Assembly (NCBI GenBank): GCA_031987425.1
Contig: DALZZL010000003.1
Coordinates: 4,919-68,918 of the forward strand
Source: Stenotrophomonas_A sp002429615
GTDB taxonomy: Bacteria; Pseudomonadota; Gammaproteobacteria; Xanthomonadales; Xanthomonadaceae
Reading direction: 5' to 3'
DNA length: 64,000 nt
The notes under the pieces are model-generated. The model did no database searches and was not told the DNA's origin. It saw only the letters and a list, made by a program, of their open reading frames with translations. Made by a program: the position numbers and the translations under genes. Below are positions 42,525 through 50,573 of the stretch, piece after piece. How positions within the stretch are numbered: the first letter of the stretch is position 1; each line of letters begins with the position of its first letter.

Positions 42525-44485
42525 CGTTCCTCCTTCGGCAGCAGCGGGCGCAGCCGCCCTTGCACGATCAGGTTGCGCCGGATGAAGGCGGGGCGGGCCT
42601 TGGTCTCTTCGAAGATCTTGCCGATGTATTCGCCGAGCAGGCCGATGCCGAAGATCGTGGTCGAGCCGAAAAACATGATCAGCAGCGACATGAAGGTCAC
42701 CCCGCGCGGGGCAAGCTCCGGATGGAATGCACGGATGGCCAGGGTGATCAATGCGAGCAGCACGGTCAGCGCGCAGGCGATGCCGCCGAACGCGGTGAGC
42801 AGGTGCAGCGGCATCCGCGAGAACGAGAAGATGCCCTTCTTGGCCCAGCCGATGTTCTTGATCCAGTTGTTGGTGCTGGTGCCGAACATGCGATCCGGCC
42901 GCACATAGTCCACGCCCACCTGCTTGAAGCCGACGAACGCGCGCAGCCCGCGCAGGAACGCATCGCGCTCCTTGCACTGGAGCATCCAGTAGACCACCGA
43001 GCGGTCGAGCAGGGAGAAGTCGCCGGCATCCTTGGGCACCGGCACTTCGCTCATCGCGGCGAACACGCGGTAGAAGGCCCGGTAGCAGGCTTCCACCAGT
43101 ACCGGCATGTCACGCTTGACCCGCCGGCCATAGACCACTTCCGCGCCGGCCTGCCATTCGCGCACGAACTGCTCGATCAGCTCCGGGGGATCCTGCAGGT
43201 CGCCGTCCAGCAGCACGCAGGCTTCCTTGCTGGCGTATTCCATGCCGCTGCGGAAGGCCGCCTGCGAGCCGAAGTTGCGCGAGTGGGTGATGCCGATGAC
43301 GCGGGGGTCGCCTGCGCTGATCGCGCGGATGACCTCGGCCGAATCATCCGGCGAGCAGTCGTTGACGAAGATGATCTCGTAGTCGAGGCCGAGCCGCTGG
43401 AACACCGCGGTCAGGCGCTGGTGCATGATCGGGATGGCCTGCGCGTCCTTGTAGCAGGCAATCACGGCCGACACCGAGGTGCGTTCGCTGGGGCCGGCGG
43501 TCTTCTTGGTCAGGCCGGCGAAATCCGCGCGGCCCAGCTGTGCGGCCCACCAGTCGCGCGTGCGGCGCAGGCCCTCGGCCAGCGGCACGCTGGCCTGCCA
43601 GCCCAGCAGGCGATGTGCCTTGCCCGGCGCGGCGTACCAGTCGGCCACGTCCCAGGCGCGCCCTACCGAGGCGCTGAACTGCGGTTCGGCATCGAGCCCG
43701 AACGTGTCGATGGCCAGTGCGGCCAGAGCATCCAGGCGCGTCGAGGTGCCCGAGCCGATATTGAACGACTCGCCGGCGATCTCCGGCGAGATGCGCGCCG
43801 CGGCCATGACGAACGCGGCGACCACGTCGTCCACGTGCACGAAATCGCGCGATACATCGGCGCGTGCCAGCAGCGGCAGGCTGCCGTGCATCGCCTTCTC
43901 GCACAGCACCGGGATCAGCCGCGAGCTGTCCTCGTAGGGGCCATACACCGAGTACAGGCGCAGGTTCACCACGGGGAACTGCCGCACCTTGCCGTAATAC
44001 GCGATGGCCTGGCTCGCCGCCGCCTTGCTGACGGCGTAGTGGCTGTTGGGCAGCAGCGGCGCGTCTTCGGTAGGGCCGGCGGCGTTGAGGCCGTATTCGG
44101 ACGAGGAGCCCGCGTGGACGTAGGCGGCGATGTCCGTGCCCTGCAGCATCTCCAGCAGGGCGATGAAGCTCAGGTAGTTGGTCGCGTGGATGCGTTGCTG
44201 GTCGTCCTCGAACGAATAGGCGCCGAACGAGGAGCAGTCGAACACCGTGCGCGGCGCCACCCGTGCCAGCAGGGCGCTCACCGACTGCGGGTCGTTGAGG
44301 TTGAGGTAGGCCTGGTTGGCGGCCGGCACGCCTTCCAGGCGCCAGGCGTCGCCGGAGAACGTGGTGCCGACGACGTCGGTGCGCACCGCCAGGCAGCGGC
44401 GTAGCAGGTTGGCACCGATGAAGCCGCTGGCGCCGATCACCAGCACGGGGCCCTCCAGGGCGCCGATCAATTCGTCGATGTTCAT
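42521..44485 (-). CDS. Fusion of NAD-dependent epimerase/dehydratase and GT2 membrane glycosyltransferase
   Basis: A 654-residue bifunctional protein. Residues 1-320 are an extended SDR domain (GASGFIG 18-24; SSS 127-129; Y150-x3-K154). Residues about 335-654 are a DPM1/ArnC-type GT2 (YKD, VNDCSPDDS, DGDLQDPP 427-434) with two membrane spans (about 561-584 and 598-620) and a basic tail. The start at 44485 is the only one giving the SDR N-terminus. The fusion ties conversion of a nucleotide sugar to its loading onto undecaprenyl phosphate. ArnA/ArnC are separate proteins in the classical pathway. The exact sugar is unknown. Confidence 0.87.
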   Translation of the reverse strand: MNIDELIGALEGPVLVIGASGFIGANLLRRCLAVRTDVVGTTFSGDAWRLEGVPAANQAYLNLNDPQSVSALLARVAPRTVFDCSSFGAYSFEDDQQRIHATNYLSFIALLEMLQGTDIAAYVHAGSSSEYGLNAAGPTEDAPLLPNSHYAVSKAAASQAIAYYGKVRQFPVVNLRLYSVYGPYEDSSRLIPVLCEKAMHGSLPLLARADVSRDFVHVDDVVAAFVMAAARISPEIAGESFNIGSGTSTRLDALAALAIDTFGLDAEPQFSASVGRAWDVADWYAAPGKAHRLLGWQASVPLAEGLRRTRDWWAAQLGRADFAGLTKKTAGPSERTSVSAVIACYKDAQAIPIMHQRLTAVFQRLGLDYEIIFVNDCSPDDSAEVIRAISAGDPRVIGITHSRNFGSQAAFRSGMEYASKEACVLLDGDLQDPPELIEQFVREWQAGAEVVYGRRVKRDMPVLVEACYRAFYRVFAAMSEVPVPKDAGDFSLLDRSVVYWMLQCKERDAFLRGLRAFVGFKQVGVDYVRPDRMFGTSTNNWIKNIGWAKKGIFSFSRMPLHLLTAFGGIACALTVLLALITLAIRAFHPELAPRGVTFMSLLIMFFGSTTIFGIGLLGEYIGKIFEETKARPAFIRRNLIVQGRLRPLLPKEER

Positions 44486-45375
44486 GGCATGCCGTCCAGA
44501 ACCAGGGTCTGCAGCGAGGCGGCGTCCAGGCCACTCTCGCGCCGGTGGAAATCCTGCGAGCCGAACCGGCCGGAGGGATAGCGCAGCGCGTGGCGGTGCT
44601 CGAAGCGGTGCACGGGGATGCGGTGCGTCAGCAACGTGGCGGCGAGCGTCGTGCCCAGGCCGCCCTCGCGTACATGCTCTTCCACCACGTACAGCGGCGC
44701 GTTGGCGATCTGCGCGCACAGCGCCGGCGGCGGGCACGCGGTATCCAGTTCGGTGACGGCCCACACCGCCGGCCGCGCGGTTTCGTCCAGCGACTGCAGC
44801 GCGGTCCAGGCCACGCCGGCCATCGGCCCCAGCGCGACCAGCGCGCCGCGCGCGCCCGGCGATACCTGGCGCCACGCTTGGTAAGCGGGGACGGTGGTGC
44901 CTGGCGGACGCACGTCGTAACCGAGCCGCAGGTAAGTCGGCCCGTGGATGTGCTGCAACAGCGGCGGGATGTCCTCATCGAACGCCGGCACGCGCACTGC
45001 CATGCCCAGCGCGGCCATGGCGGCGCAATCCTCCAGCGCATGATGGGTCGGCCCCATGTGGCCGTAGGCGAAGCCGCCGCCATTGCCGACCACGCAGACC
45101 GGCAGCGAGGGCAGGCAGACATCGTTGCGGATCTGCTCGAACGGGCGTGCGTAGCAGAACGGCGCAATGCTGTAGGCAAATACCGTATTGCCCTCGCGCG
45201 CCAGGCCGGCGGCCACGCCGATCATGTTCTGTTCGGCCACGCCGGCATTGATGAAGCGGCTGCCGAACGCCTCGCGCACCTGCTCCAGTGCCATGAAGCC
45301 CAGGTCGCCGGTGAGGAAGAAGTGCGAAGGGGTGTTGCACTCCGCGATGACACCGGCTGCAAATGCGTTTCTCAA
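44482..45375 (-). CDS. Transketolase C-terminal-type subunit (split transketolase)
   Basis: A 297-residue protein covering the pyrimidine-binding and C-terminal domains of transketolase: FINAGVAEQNMIGVAAGLA (with the conserved Glu of the AEQ motif that activates TPP), GPTHHALEDCAAM and a final domain with YVVEEH. The TTG start at 45375 overlaps the preceding stop by 4 bp. Works with the N-terminal subunit encoded just upstream. A separate split pair in a glycan operon probably makes or uses an unusual sugar by two-carbon transfer rather than serving the pentose phosphate pathway. Confidence 0.85.
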   Translation of the reverse strand: MRNAFAAGVIAECNTPSHFFLTGDLGFMALEQVREAFGSRFINAGVAEQNMIGVAAGLAREGNTVFAYSIAPFCYARPFEQIRNDVCLPSLPVCVVGNGGGFAYGHMGPTHHALEDCAAMAALGMAVRVPAFDEDIPPLLQHIHGPTYLRLGYDVRPPGTTVPAYQAWRQVSPGARGALVALGPMAGVAWTALQSLDETARPAVWAVTELDTACPPPALCAQIANAPLYVVEEHVREGGLGTTLAATLLTHRIPVHRFEHRHALRYPSGRFGSQDFHRRESGLDAASLQTLVLDGMP

Positions 45376-46151
45376 AGGATGTCCCCGCCCGCGAAGGCCA
45401 GTGCGTGCGACAACTGTTCGTCGGAGAGCGGCAGGTAGTGCGATTCCAGCCGGCCGGCGTAATGCGCGCCGCGGCCCTTCACCGTATCCATCACCACCAC
45501 CGTGGGCGTGCCCGCCTGCACGGTGTTCAAGGCCTGCTCGATGGCCTCGACGTCATGGCCGCTAGCGCGGACCACCCGTGCGCCGAAACCGGCCAGGCGG
45601 GGCATCAGGTCCGCGCAGGAGATCACTTCCTCGGTCGTGCCGAAGCCCTGCAGGCCGTTCTGGTCGATGATCAGCACCAGGTTGTCCAGCCGCTGGTGCA
45701 GGGCGAAGGTCAGCGCTTCCCAGCAGCTGCCCTCCTGCCATTCGCCGTCCGAACACAGGCAGAAGACCCGGCGCGACGCACCGGCGTGGCGCGCGGCCAA
45801 TGCCAGGCCCGCGGCCAGCGAGGGGCCGTGGCCGAGCGAGCCGGTGGAGAACAACAGGCCGGGAATGCCCGCGCCGCTCGGATGCCCCGGCAGCAGCGAG
45901 TCGTTCTGGCCGAAGGTGTCCAGGTCGGCGTCGGAGAGTTTGCCCAGGCTCCACAGCGTGGCGTAGAGCGCGCCGGCCGCGTGTCCCTTGGAAAGAATGA
46001 AGCGATCATCCGTCCCCAGCACGCGATGGTGCAGGGTCATCAGGATTTCCAGGCATGACAGGTTGCCGCCGACGTGTCCGGAGCGCGTCGCGTGATGCAT
46101 TTTCAGCAGGCGATGGCGGGTGGCAGCGACCCGTTCGACGAGACTTTCCAT
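45372..46151 (-). CDS. Transketolase N-terminal-type subunit (split transketolase)
   Basis: A 259-residue protein with the TPP diphosphate-binding domain: SKGHAAGALYA, TGSLGHGPSLAAGLALA and the SDGEWQEG...N motif (S134-D135-G136-E137, N165) that binds Mg and TPP. The first glycine of the usual GDGE is Ser here, a mild change. First gene of the minus-strand glycan operon; ATG at 46151 is about 30 bp downstream of a TATACT -10 element. No clear ribosome site was found. Confidence 0.85.
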   Translation of the reverse strand: MESLVERVAATRHRLLKMHHATRSGHVGGNLSCLEILMTLHHRVLGTDDRFILSKGHAAGALYATLWSLGKLSDADLDTFGQNDSLLPGHPSGAGIPGLLFSTGSLGHGPSLAAGLALAARHAGASRRVFCLCSDGEWQEGSCWEALTFALHQRLDNLVLIIDQNGLQGFGTTEEVISCADLMPRLAGFGARVVRASGHDVEAIEQALNTVQAGTPTVVVMDTVKGRGAHYAGRLESHYLPLSDEQLSHALAFAGGDIL

Positions 46152-46181
46152 AGTCGAAGGCCATGGTTTTTAACTGCGAAC

Positions 46182-46187
46182 AGTATA
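46182..46187 (-). promoter_or_regulatory. Probable -10 element of the second glycan operon
   Basis: TATACT on the minus strand, placed so that transcription would begin roughly 25 bases before the ATG at 46151. The -35 region at 17-bp spacing is poor (GGTCGG), so an activator may be needed. The local sequence is also the most AT-rich in the 115-bp gap after xanB. Confidence 0.45.
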
Positions 46188-46226
46188 GTTGCAGCTGGCA
46201 TACCCCGACCATCCGGGCCGGGGAAT

Positions 46227-46255
46227 CGGGCGGCGGCGCCAGGCACCGCCGCCCG
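46227..46255 (-). terminator. GC-rich hairpin after xanB
   Basis: A perfect 10-bp stem (46227-46236 with 46246-46255) just past the xanB stop on the minus strand, without a T run. It may partly separate xanBA from the downstream glycan operon. Confidence 0.4.
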
Positions 46256-46266
46256 CAGAGACCGGA

Positions 46267-47670
46267 TCAGGCCCGGCCGTAGGTATCTTCGAAGCGCACG
46301 ATATCGTCCTCGCCCAGATAGCTGCCGGACTGCACTTCGATCAGTTCCAGTGGCAGCTTGCCCGGGTTGCGCAGACGATGGGTCACGCCGAGCGGGATGT
46401 AGGTGCTCTGGTTCTCGGTCAGCAGCAGCACGTCCTCGCCACGCGTGACTTCCGCCGTGCCGCTCACCACGATCCAGTGTTCGGCGCGGTGATGGTGCAT
46501 CTGCAGGCTCAGCGTGGCGCCCGGCTTGACGGTGATGCGCTTGACCTGGAACCGCTGGCCGTTGTCGATGGAGTCGTAGGCGCCCCAGGGGCGGTAGACC
46601 TTGCGGTGCCAGGTGGCCTCGGAGCGCTTGTCGCGCTTGATCTGGGCCACGATCTCCTTGACCTCCTGCATGCGCTCGGTCTTGCCGACCAGCACCGCGT
46701 CCACGGTCTCGACCACGACCACGTCGTCCAGGCCCACCAGCGCGATCAGGCGGTCGCCGTAGGCGTAGGTGTTGCGGCAGTCGATGGCGATGACATCGCC
46801 GTGGTGCGCGTTGCCGTCCGGGTCCTGCGGCGACACGTCGCGCAGCGCGGTCCAGGAGCCGACATCGCTCCAGCCGGCATCCAGCGGCAGCACCGCGGCA
46901 TCGGCGGTCTTCTCCATCACCGCGTAGTCGATCGAATCCGACGGCACGGCGGCGAAGGCGGTCTTGTCCAGGCGCACGAAATCGGTATCGCGCTTGGCGC
47001 CTTCCCAGGCCTTGCGGGTGGCTTCCAGCATGGCCGGGTTGAAACGCTGCAGCTCTTCCAGGTAGCGCGAAGCCTTGAACAGGAACATGCCGCTGTTCCA
47101 GAAATAGGCGCCGGAGGCGACGTATTCCTGCGCGGTCTCCAGGTTCGGCTTCTCCACGAAGCGCTCGACGGCGCGGACGCCCTGGCCACCGGCGCCCTTG
47201 ATGTAGCCGTAGCCCGTTTCCGGGCCGGTCGGCACGATGCCGAAGGTCACCAGCTTGCCGGCTTCGGCCTGCGGCGCGGCTTCCTTCACCGCGGCCTGGA
47301 ACTTGGCCTCATTGACGATCACGTGGTCCGACGGCAGCACCAGCAGCAGCGCATCCTGGCCCTCGCGCAGCGCTTCCAGCGCGGCCACGGCAATCGCCGG
47401 TGCGGTGTTGCGGCCCATCGGCTCGAGCAGGATCGCCTGCGGCCTGGCGCCCACCTGCTGCAACTGCTCGGCGGCCACGAAGCGATGCTCTTCGTTGGCC
47501 ACCACCAGCGGTGCACGGCCGGCAATGGCGGCCACGCGCTGCCAGGTGGCCTGCAGCATGGTGTGATCGCCGGTCAGCGGCAGGAATTGCTTGGGGTACG
47601 ACTCGCGCGAGAGCGGCCAAAGGCGCGTTCCGGAGCCCCCGGACAGAATGACGGGAAGGATATCGTTCAT
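46267..47670 (-). CDS. xanB: Mannose-1-phosphate guanylyltransferase / mannose-6-phosphate isomerase
   Basis: A 467-residue type II bifunctional enzyme that makes GDP-mannose and isomerises fructose-6-phosphate to mannose-6-phosphate. N-terminal pyrophosphorylase: LSGGSGTRLWPLSR with SYPKQFLPL, FVEKP. C-terminal cupin (about 350-467): VYRPWGAYDSI, LQMHHHRAEHWIV, STYIPLGVTHRL. Feeds Gmd (32092) and mannose or rhamnose residues of the LPS. In Xanthomonas it also serves xanthan. Follows xanA after 21 bp. Confidence 0.96.
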   Translation of the reverse strand: MNDILPVILSGGSGTRLWPLSRESYPKQFLPLTGDHTMLQATWQRVAAIAGRAPLVVANEEHRFVAAEQLQQVGARPQAILLEPMGRNTAPAIAVAALEALREGQDALLLVLPSDHVIVNEAKFQAAVKEAAPQAEAGKLVTFGIVPTGPETGYGYIKGAGGQGVRAVERFVEKPNLETAQEYVASGAYFWNSGMFLFKASRYLEELQRFNPAMLEATRKAWEGAKRDTDFVRLDKTAFAAVPSDSIDYAVMEKTADAAVLPLDAGWSDVGSWTALRDVSPQDPDGNAHHGDVIAIDCRNTYAYGDRLIALVGLDDVVVVETVDAVLVGKTERMQEVKEIVAQIKRDKRSEATWHRKVYRPWGAYDSIDNGQRFQVKRITVKPGATLSLQMHHHRAEHWIVVSGTAEVTRGEDVLLLTENQSTYIPLGVTHRLRNPGKLPLELIEVQSGSYLGEDDIVRFEDTYGRA

Positions 47671-47691
47671 CGGCGCAGGTCCTTGCAGGTA

Positions 47692-49041
47692 TCAGGCATT
47701 GATCAGGGAGGAGATTTCGTCGGTGCGCGACTGCATCAACGCCGCATCGCCGCGCGATTCGACGTTGAGGCGCAGCAGCGGCTCGGTATTGGAGCTGCGC
47801 AGGTTGAAGCGCCAGCTGCCGAAATCGGCGCTGACGCCATCGGTGTGCTCCAGCGTCGGTTGCAGCGGTGCGAAGTGCGCCAGCACGCGGGCGACCGCGG
47901 CCTTGGCATCGGCGACCTTGAAGTTGATTTCGCCACTGCACGGGAAGGCGGCCATGCGGTCTTCGACCAGCTGCGCCAGCGACTGCCCGGACTGCGAGAC
48001 CAGGTCGGCCAGCAGCAGCCAGGGAATCATGCCCGAGTCGGCATAGGCGAACTCGCGGAAGTAGTGATGCGCGCTCATCTCGCCGCCGTAGACGGCATTT
48101 TCCGCGCGCATCTTTTCCTTGATGAAGGCATGGCCGCTCTTGCACAGCACCGGCACGCCACCGGCCGCTTCCACCATCTCCACGGTGTTCCAGGTCAGGC
48201 GCGGGTCGTGCACGATCTTGCCGCCGGGCTGCTTGCGCAGGATGGCCTGGGCCAGCAGGCCGACCAGGTAGTAACCCTCGATGAAACGACCGTTCTCGTC
48301 GAAGAAGAAGCAGCGGTCGAAATCGCCATCCCAGGCGATACCGAAGTCCGCGCCATGTTCGCGCACGGCTTCGGCGGTCGCGGCGCGGTTTTCCGGCAGC
48401 AGCGGGTTGGGGATGCCGTTGGGGAAGTTGCCGTCCGGCTCGTGGAAGACGCGGATGAATTCGAACGGCAGGTGCGGTGCGAGCAGATCGACGATGGCAC
48501 CGGCGCCGCCATTGCCGGCATTGACCACCAGCTTCAGCGGCTTGAGCGCGGGGCGGTCGATGTAGCTGAGCAGGTGCTCGATATAGGCGCTCTTGTCCGG
48601 CTCGCTGCGTTCCCCCGCGGTCGGCGCGGCGGGCGGTGCCTTGTCGGCCTCCACGGCATCGGCGATCGCGAACAGGCCGGTATCCGAGCTGATCGGCTTG
48701 GCATGGTCGCGGACCAGCTTCATGCCGTTGTAGTCCATCGGATTGTGGCTGGCGGTGACCATCACGCCACCGGCCGCGCCGCGATGGTCGGTCTGGAAGT
48801 AGACCTCCTCGGTGCCGCACTGGCCGATGTTGATCACCTCGCGTCCGGCACTGCGCAGGCCGGCGGCGACCGCGGCACTCAGGCCCGGGCTGGTCAGGCG
48901 GATGTCGTGACCCACCACGACCGGGCCGGCGTCGGCCAGCTGCTCCGCCAATGCGACGCCGATCCGGCGTGCCATGTCCTCGTTGAGTTCGTCCGGTACA
49001 CGGCCACGGATGTCGTAGGCCTTGAAGGCGGGTAGCGTCAT
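47692..49041 (-). CDS. xanA: Phosphomannomutase/phosphoglucomutase
   Basis: A 449-residue alpha-D-phosphohexomutase that supplies mannose-1-phosphate for XanB and glucose-1-phosphate for RmlA. Catalytic Ser98 is in TASHNP; the metal loop is DGDFDR (238-243); GEMSAHHYF and the C-terminal RSSNTEPLLRLN phosphate-binding loop are present. ATG at 49041 (MTLPAFKAYDIRGR); the ribosome site is weak and the upstream frame has no similarity. First gene of the xanA-xanB pair, divergent from scoA. Confidence 0.95.
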   Translation of the reverse strand: MTLPAFKAYDIRGRVPDELNEDMARRIGVALAEQLADAGPVVVGHDIRLTSPGLSAAVAAGLRSAGREVINIGQCGTEEVYFQTDHRGAAGGVMVTASHNPMDYNGMKLVRDHAKPISSDTGLFAIADAVEADKAPPAAPTAGERSEPDKSAYIEHLLSYIDRPALKPLKLVVNAGNGGAGAIVDLLAPHLPFEFIRVFHEPDGNFPNGIPNPLLPENRAATAEAVREHGADFGIAWDGDFDRCFFFDENGRFIEGYYLVGLLAQAILRKQPGGKIVHDPRLTWNTVEMVEAAGGVPVLCKSGHAFIKEKMRAENAVYGGEMSAHHYFREFAYADSGMIPWLLLADLVSQSGQSLAQLVEDRMAAFPCSGEINFKVADAKAAVARVLAHFAPLQPTLEHTDGVSADFGSWRFNLRSSNTEPLLRLNVESRGDAALMQSRTDEISSLINA

Positions 49042-49187
49042 GGGGGAGTGGACCTCGCTGCGGGGGACTCTGGAGTTTAGCTGGAGCCCTGGGGGTTTGG
49101 CTCGGCCTTTGCACGCCGCACTGCGGCGGGACAGGCCGGAGTCAGCCGCTAGAATGGGCGCCCACATCAAGACGTGAGGCGCGGTGG

Positions 49188-49919
49188 ATGAGCAGGTCCC
49201 AGGTGGCGGGCACGCAGGGCAAGCAGTACGCGGACGCGGCGCTGGCCCTGCGCGGCGTGGTGGCCGATGGCCAGACGCTGGCGGTCGGCGGATTTGGCCT
49301 GTGCGGCATTCCGGAGGCGCTGATCGCCGCGCTGCGTGACAGCGGCGTGAAAGACCTCACGGTGATCTCCAACAACGCCGGCGTGGATGGCTTTGGCCTC
49401 GGCCTGCTGCTGGAGACGCGGCAGATCCGCAAGATGATTTCGTCATACGTCGGTGAGAACAAGGAATTCGAGCGCCAGTTCCTCTCTGGCGAGCTGGAGC
49501 TGGAATTCAATCCGCAGGGCACCCTGGCCGAGCGCCTGCGCGCCGGCGGCGCGGGCATTCCGGCGTTCTATACCGCCACCGGCTACGGCACCGTGGTGGC
49601 CGAGGGCAAGGAAACGCGCACGTTCGATGGCAAGCAATTTGTGATGGAGACCGCGCTTCGCGCCGATGTCGCGCTGGTCAAGGCGTGGAAGGCCGATACC
49701 GCCGGCAACCTGGTGTTCCGCAAGACCGCGCGCAATTTCAACCCGGCCTGCGCGATGGCGGGGCAGCTGTGCATCGCCGAGGTGGAGGAGCTGGTCGAGG
49801 TCGGCCAGATCGATCCGGACCAGGTGCACCTGCCGGGCATCTATGTCGACCGCATCGTGGTCAACGCGCACCCCGAGAAGCGCATCGAGCAGCGCACCGT
49901 GCGCAAGAAGACCTTCTGA
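49188..49919 (+). CDS. scoA: 3-oxoacid CoA-transferase subunit A
   Basis: A 243-residue family I CoA-transferase subunit, moving CoA from succinyl-CoA to acetoacetate or a similar 3-oxoacid. GGFGLCGIPEALI is the N-terminal signature; FDGKQFVMETALRADVALVKAWKAD is characteristic of the alpha subunit. In this organism it may use acetoacetate released by tyrosine degradation (FAH-family gene at 7410). The stop overlaps the scoB start. Confidence 0.94.
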   Translation: MSRSQVAGTQGKQYADAALALRGVVADGQTLAVGGFGLCGIPEALIAALRDSGVKDLTVISNNAGVDGFGLGLLLETRQIRKMISSYVGENKEFERQFLSGELELEFNPQGTLAERLRAGGAGIPAFYTATGYGTVVAEGKETRTFDGKQFVMETALRADVALVKAWKADTAGNLVFRKTARNFNPACAMAGQLCIAEVEELVEVGQIDPDQVHLPGIYVDRIVVNAHPEKRIEQRTVRKKTF

Positions 49920-50548
49920 TGGCCTGGACCCGCGACGAGATGGCCGCGCGCGCCGCGCGCGAGCTGAGCGATGGCGCCTACGTCAACCTGGGTATCGGCC
50001 TGCCGACCCTGGTCGCCAACCACATCCCCGACGGCGTGGACGTGTGGCTGCAGTCGGAGAACGGCCTGCTGGGCATCGGCCCGTTCCCGACCGAGGACGA
50101 GATCGACGCCGACCTCATCAACGCCGGCAAGCAGACCGTGACCGCGCGTGCGGGCGCGAGCTATTTCGGCAGCCATGATTCCTTCGCGATGATCCGCGGT
50201 GGCCACATCGACCTGGCGATCCTCGGCGCGATGCAGGTCACCGACCAGGGCGACATCGCCAACTGGATGGTGCCCGGCAAGATGGTCAAGGGCATGGGCG
50301 GCGCGATGGACCTGGTCGCCGGCGTCAAACGCGTGGTCGTGCTGATGGAGCACGTGGCGAAGGATGGCAGCCACAAGATCCTGCCGAAGTGCGACCTGCC
50401 GCTGACGGGCGTGGGCGTGGTCGACCGCATCATCACCGACCTGGCGGTGTTCGATGTGACCCCGGAAGGCTTGACCCTGGTCGAAGCCGCCGACGGCGTC
50501 GACGACGAGGAACTGAAGCAGAAGACCGGCGTGCCGTTCCGCCGCTGA
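49919..50548 (+). CDS. scoB: 3-oxoacid CoA-transferase subunit B
   Basis: A 209-residue beta subunit of the same transferase. The catalytic glutamate is E47 in the SENGLLGIG loop; NLGIGLPTLVANHIP precedes it and DLVAGVKRVVVLMEHVAKDG is the later signature. The ATG overlaps the scoA stop (TGATG), so the subunits are made together. Convergent with the GH99-like gene 26 bp away. Confidence 0.95.
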   Translation: MAWTRDEMAARAARELSDGAYVNLGIGLPTLVANHIPDGVDVWLQSENGLLGIGPFPTEDEIDADLINAGKQTVTARAGASYFGSHDSFAMIRGGHIDLAILGAMQVTDQGDIANWMVPGKMVKGMGGAMDLVAGVKRVVVLMEHVAKDGSHKILPKCDLPLTGVGVVDRIITDLAVFDVTPEGLTLVEAADGVDDEELKQKTGVPFRR

Positions 50549-50573
50549 AGCGCTGGCACGCAAGGCGCGGTGT

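Noticed and set aside
42560..44404. Open frame of 614 codons on the plus strand
   Set aside because: Opposite the SDR-GT2 fusion gene, which has intact catalytic motifs; the plus product is low complexity.
46152..46266. Possible small RNA gene between xanB and the transketolase operon
   Set aside because: Only one hairpin and a -10 element are visible, both explained by the flanking minus-strand genes.
46189..49035. Open frame of 948 codons on the plus strand
   Set aside because: It lies opposite xanB and xanA, whose motifs are complete. High GC makes long antisense frames common; the product is a low-complexity Arg/His/Val/Gly-rich string.
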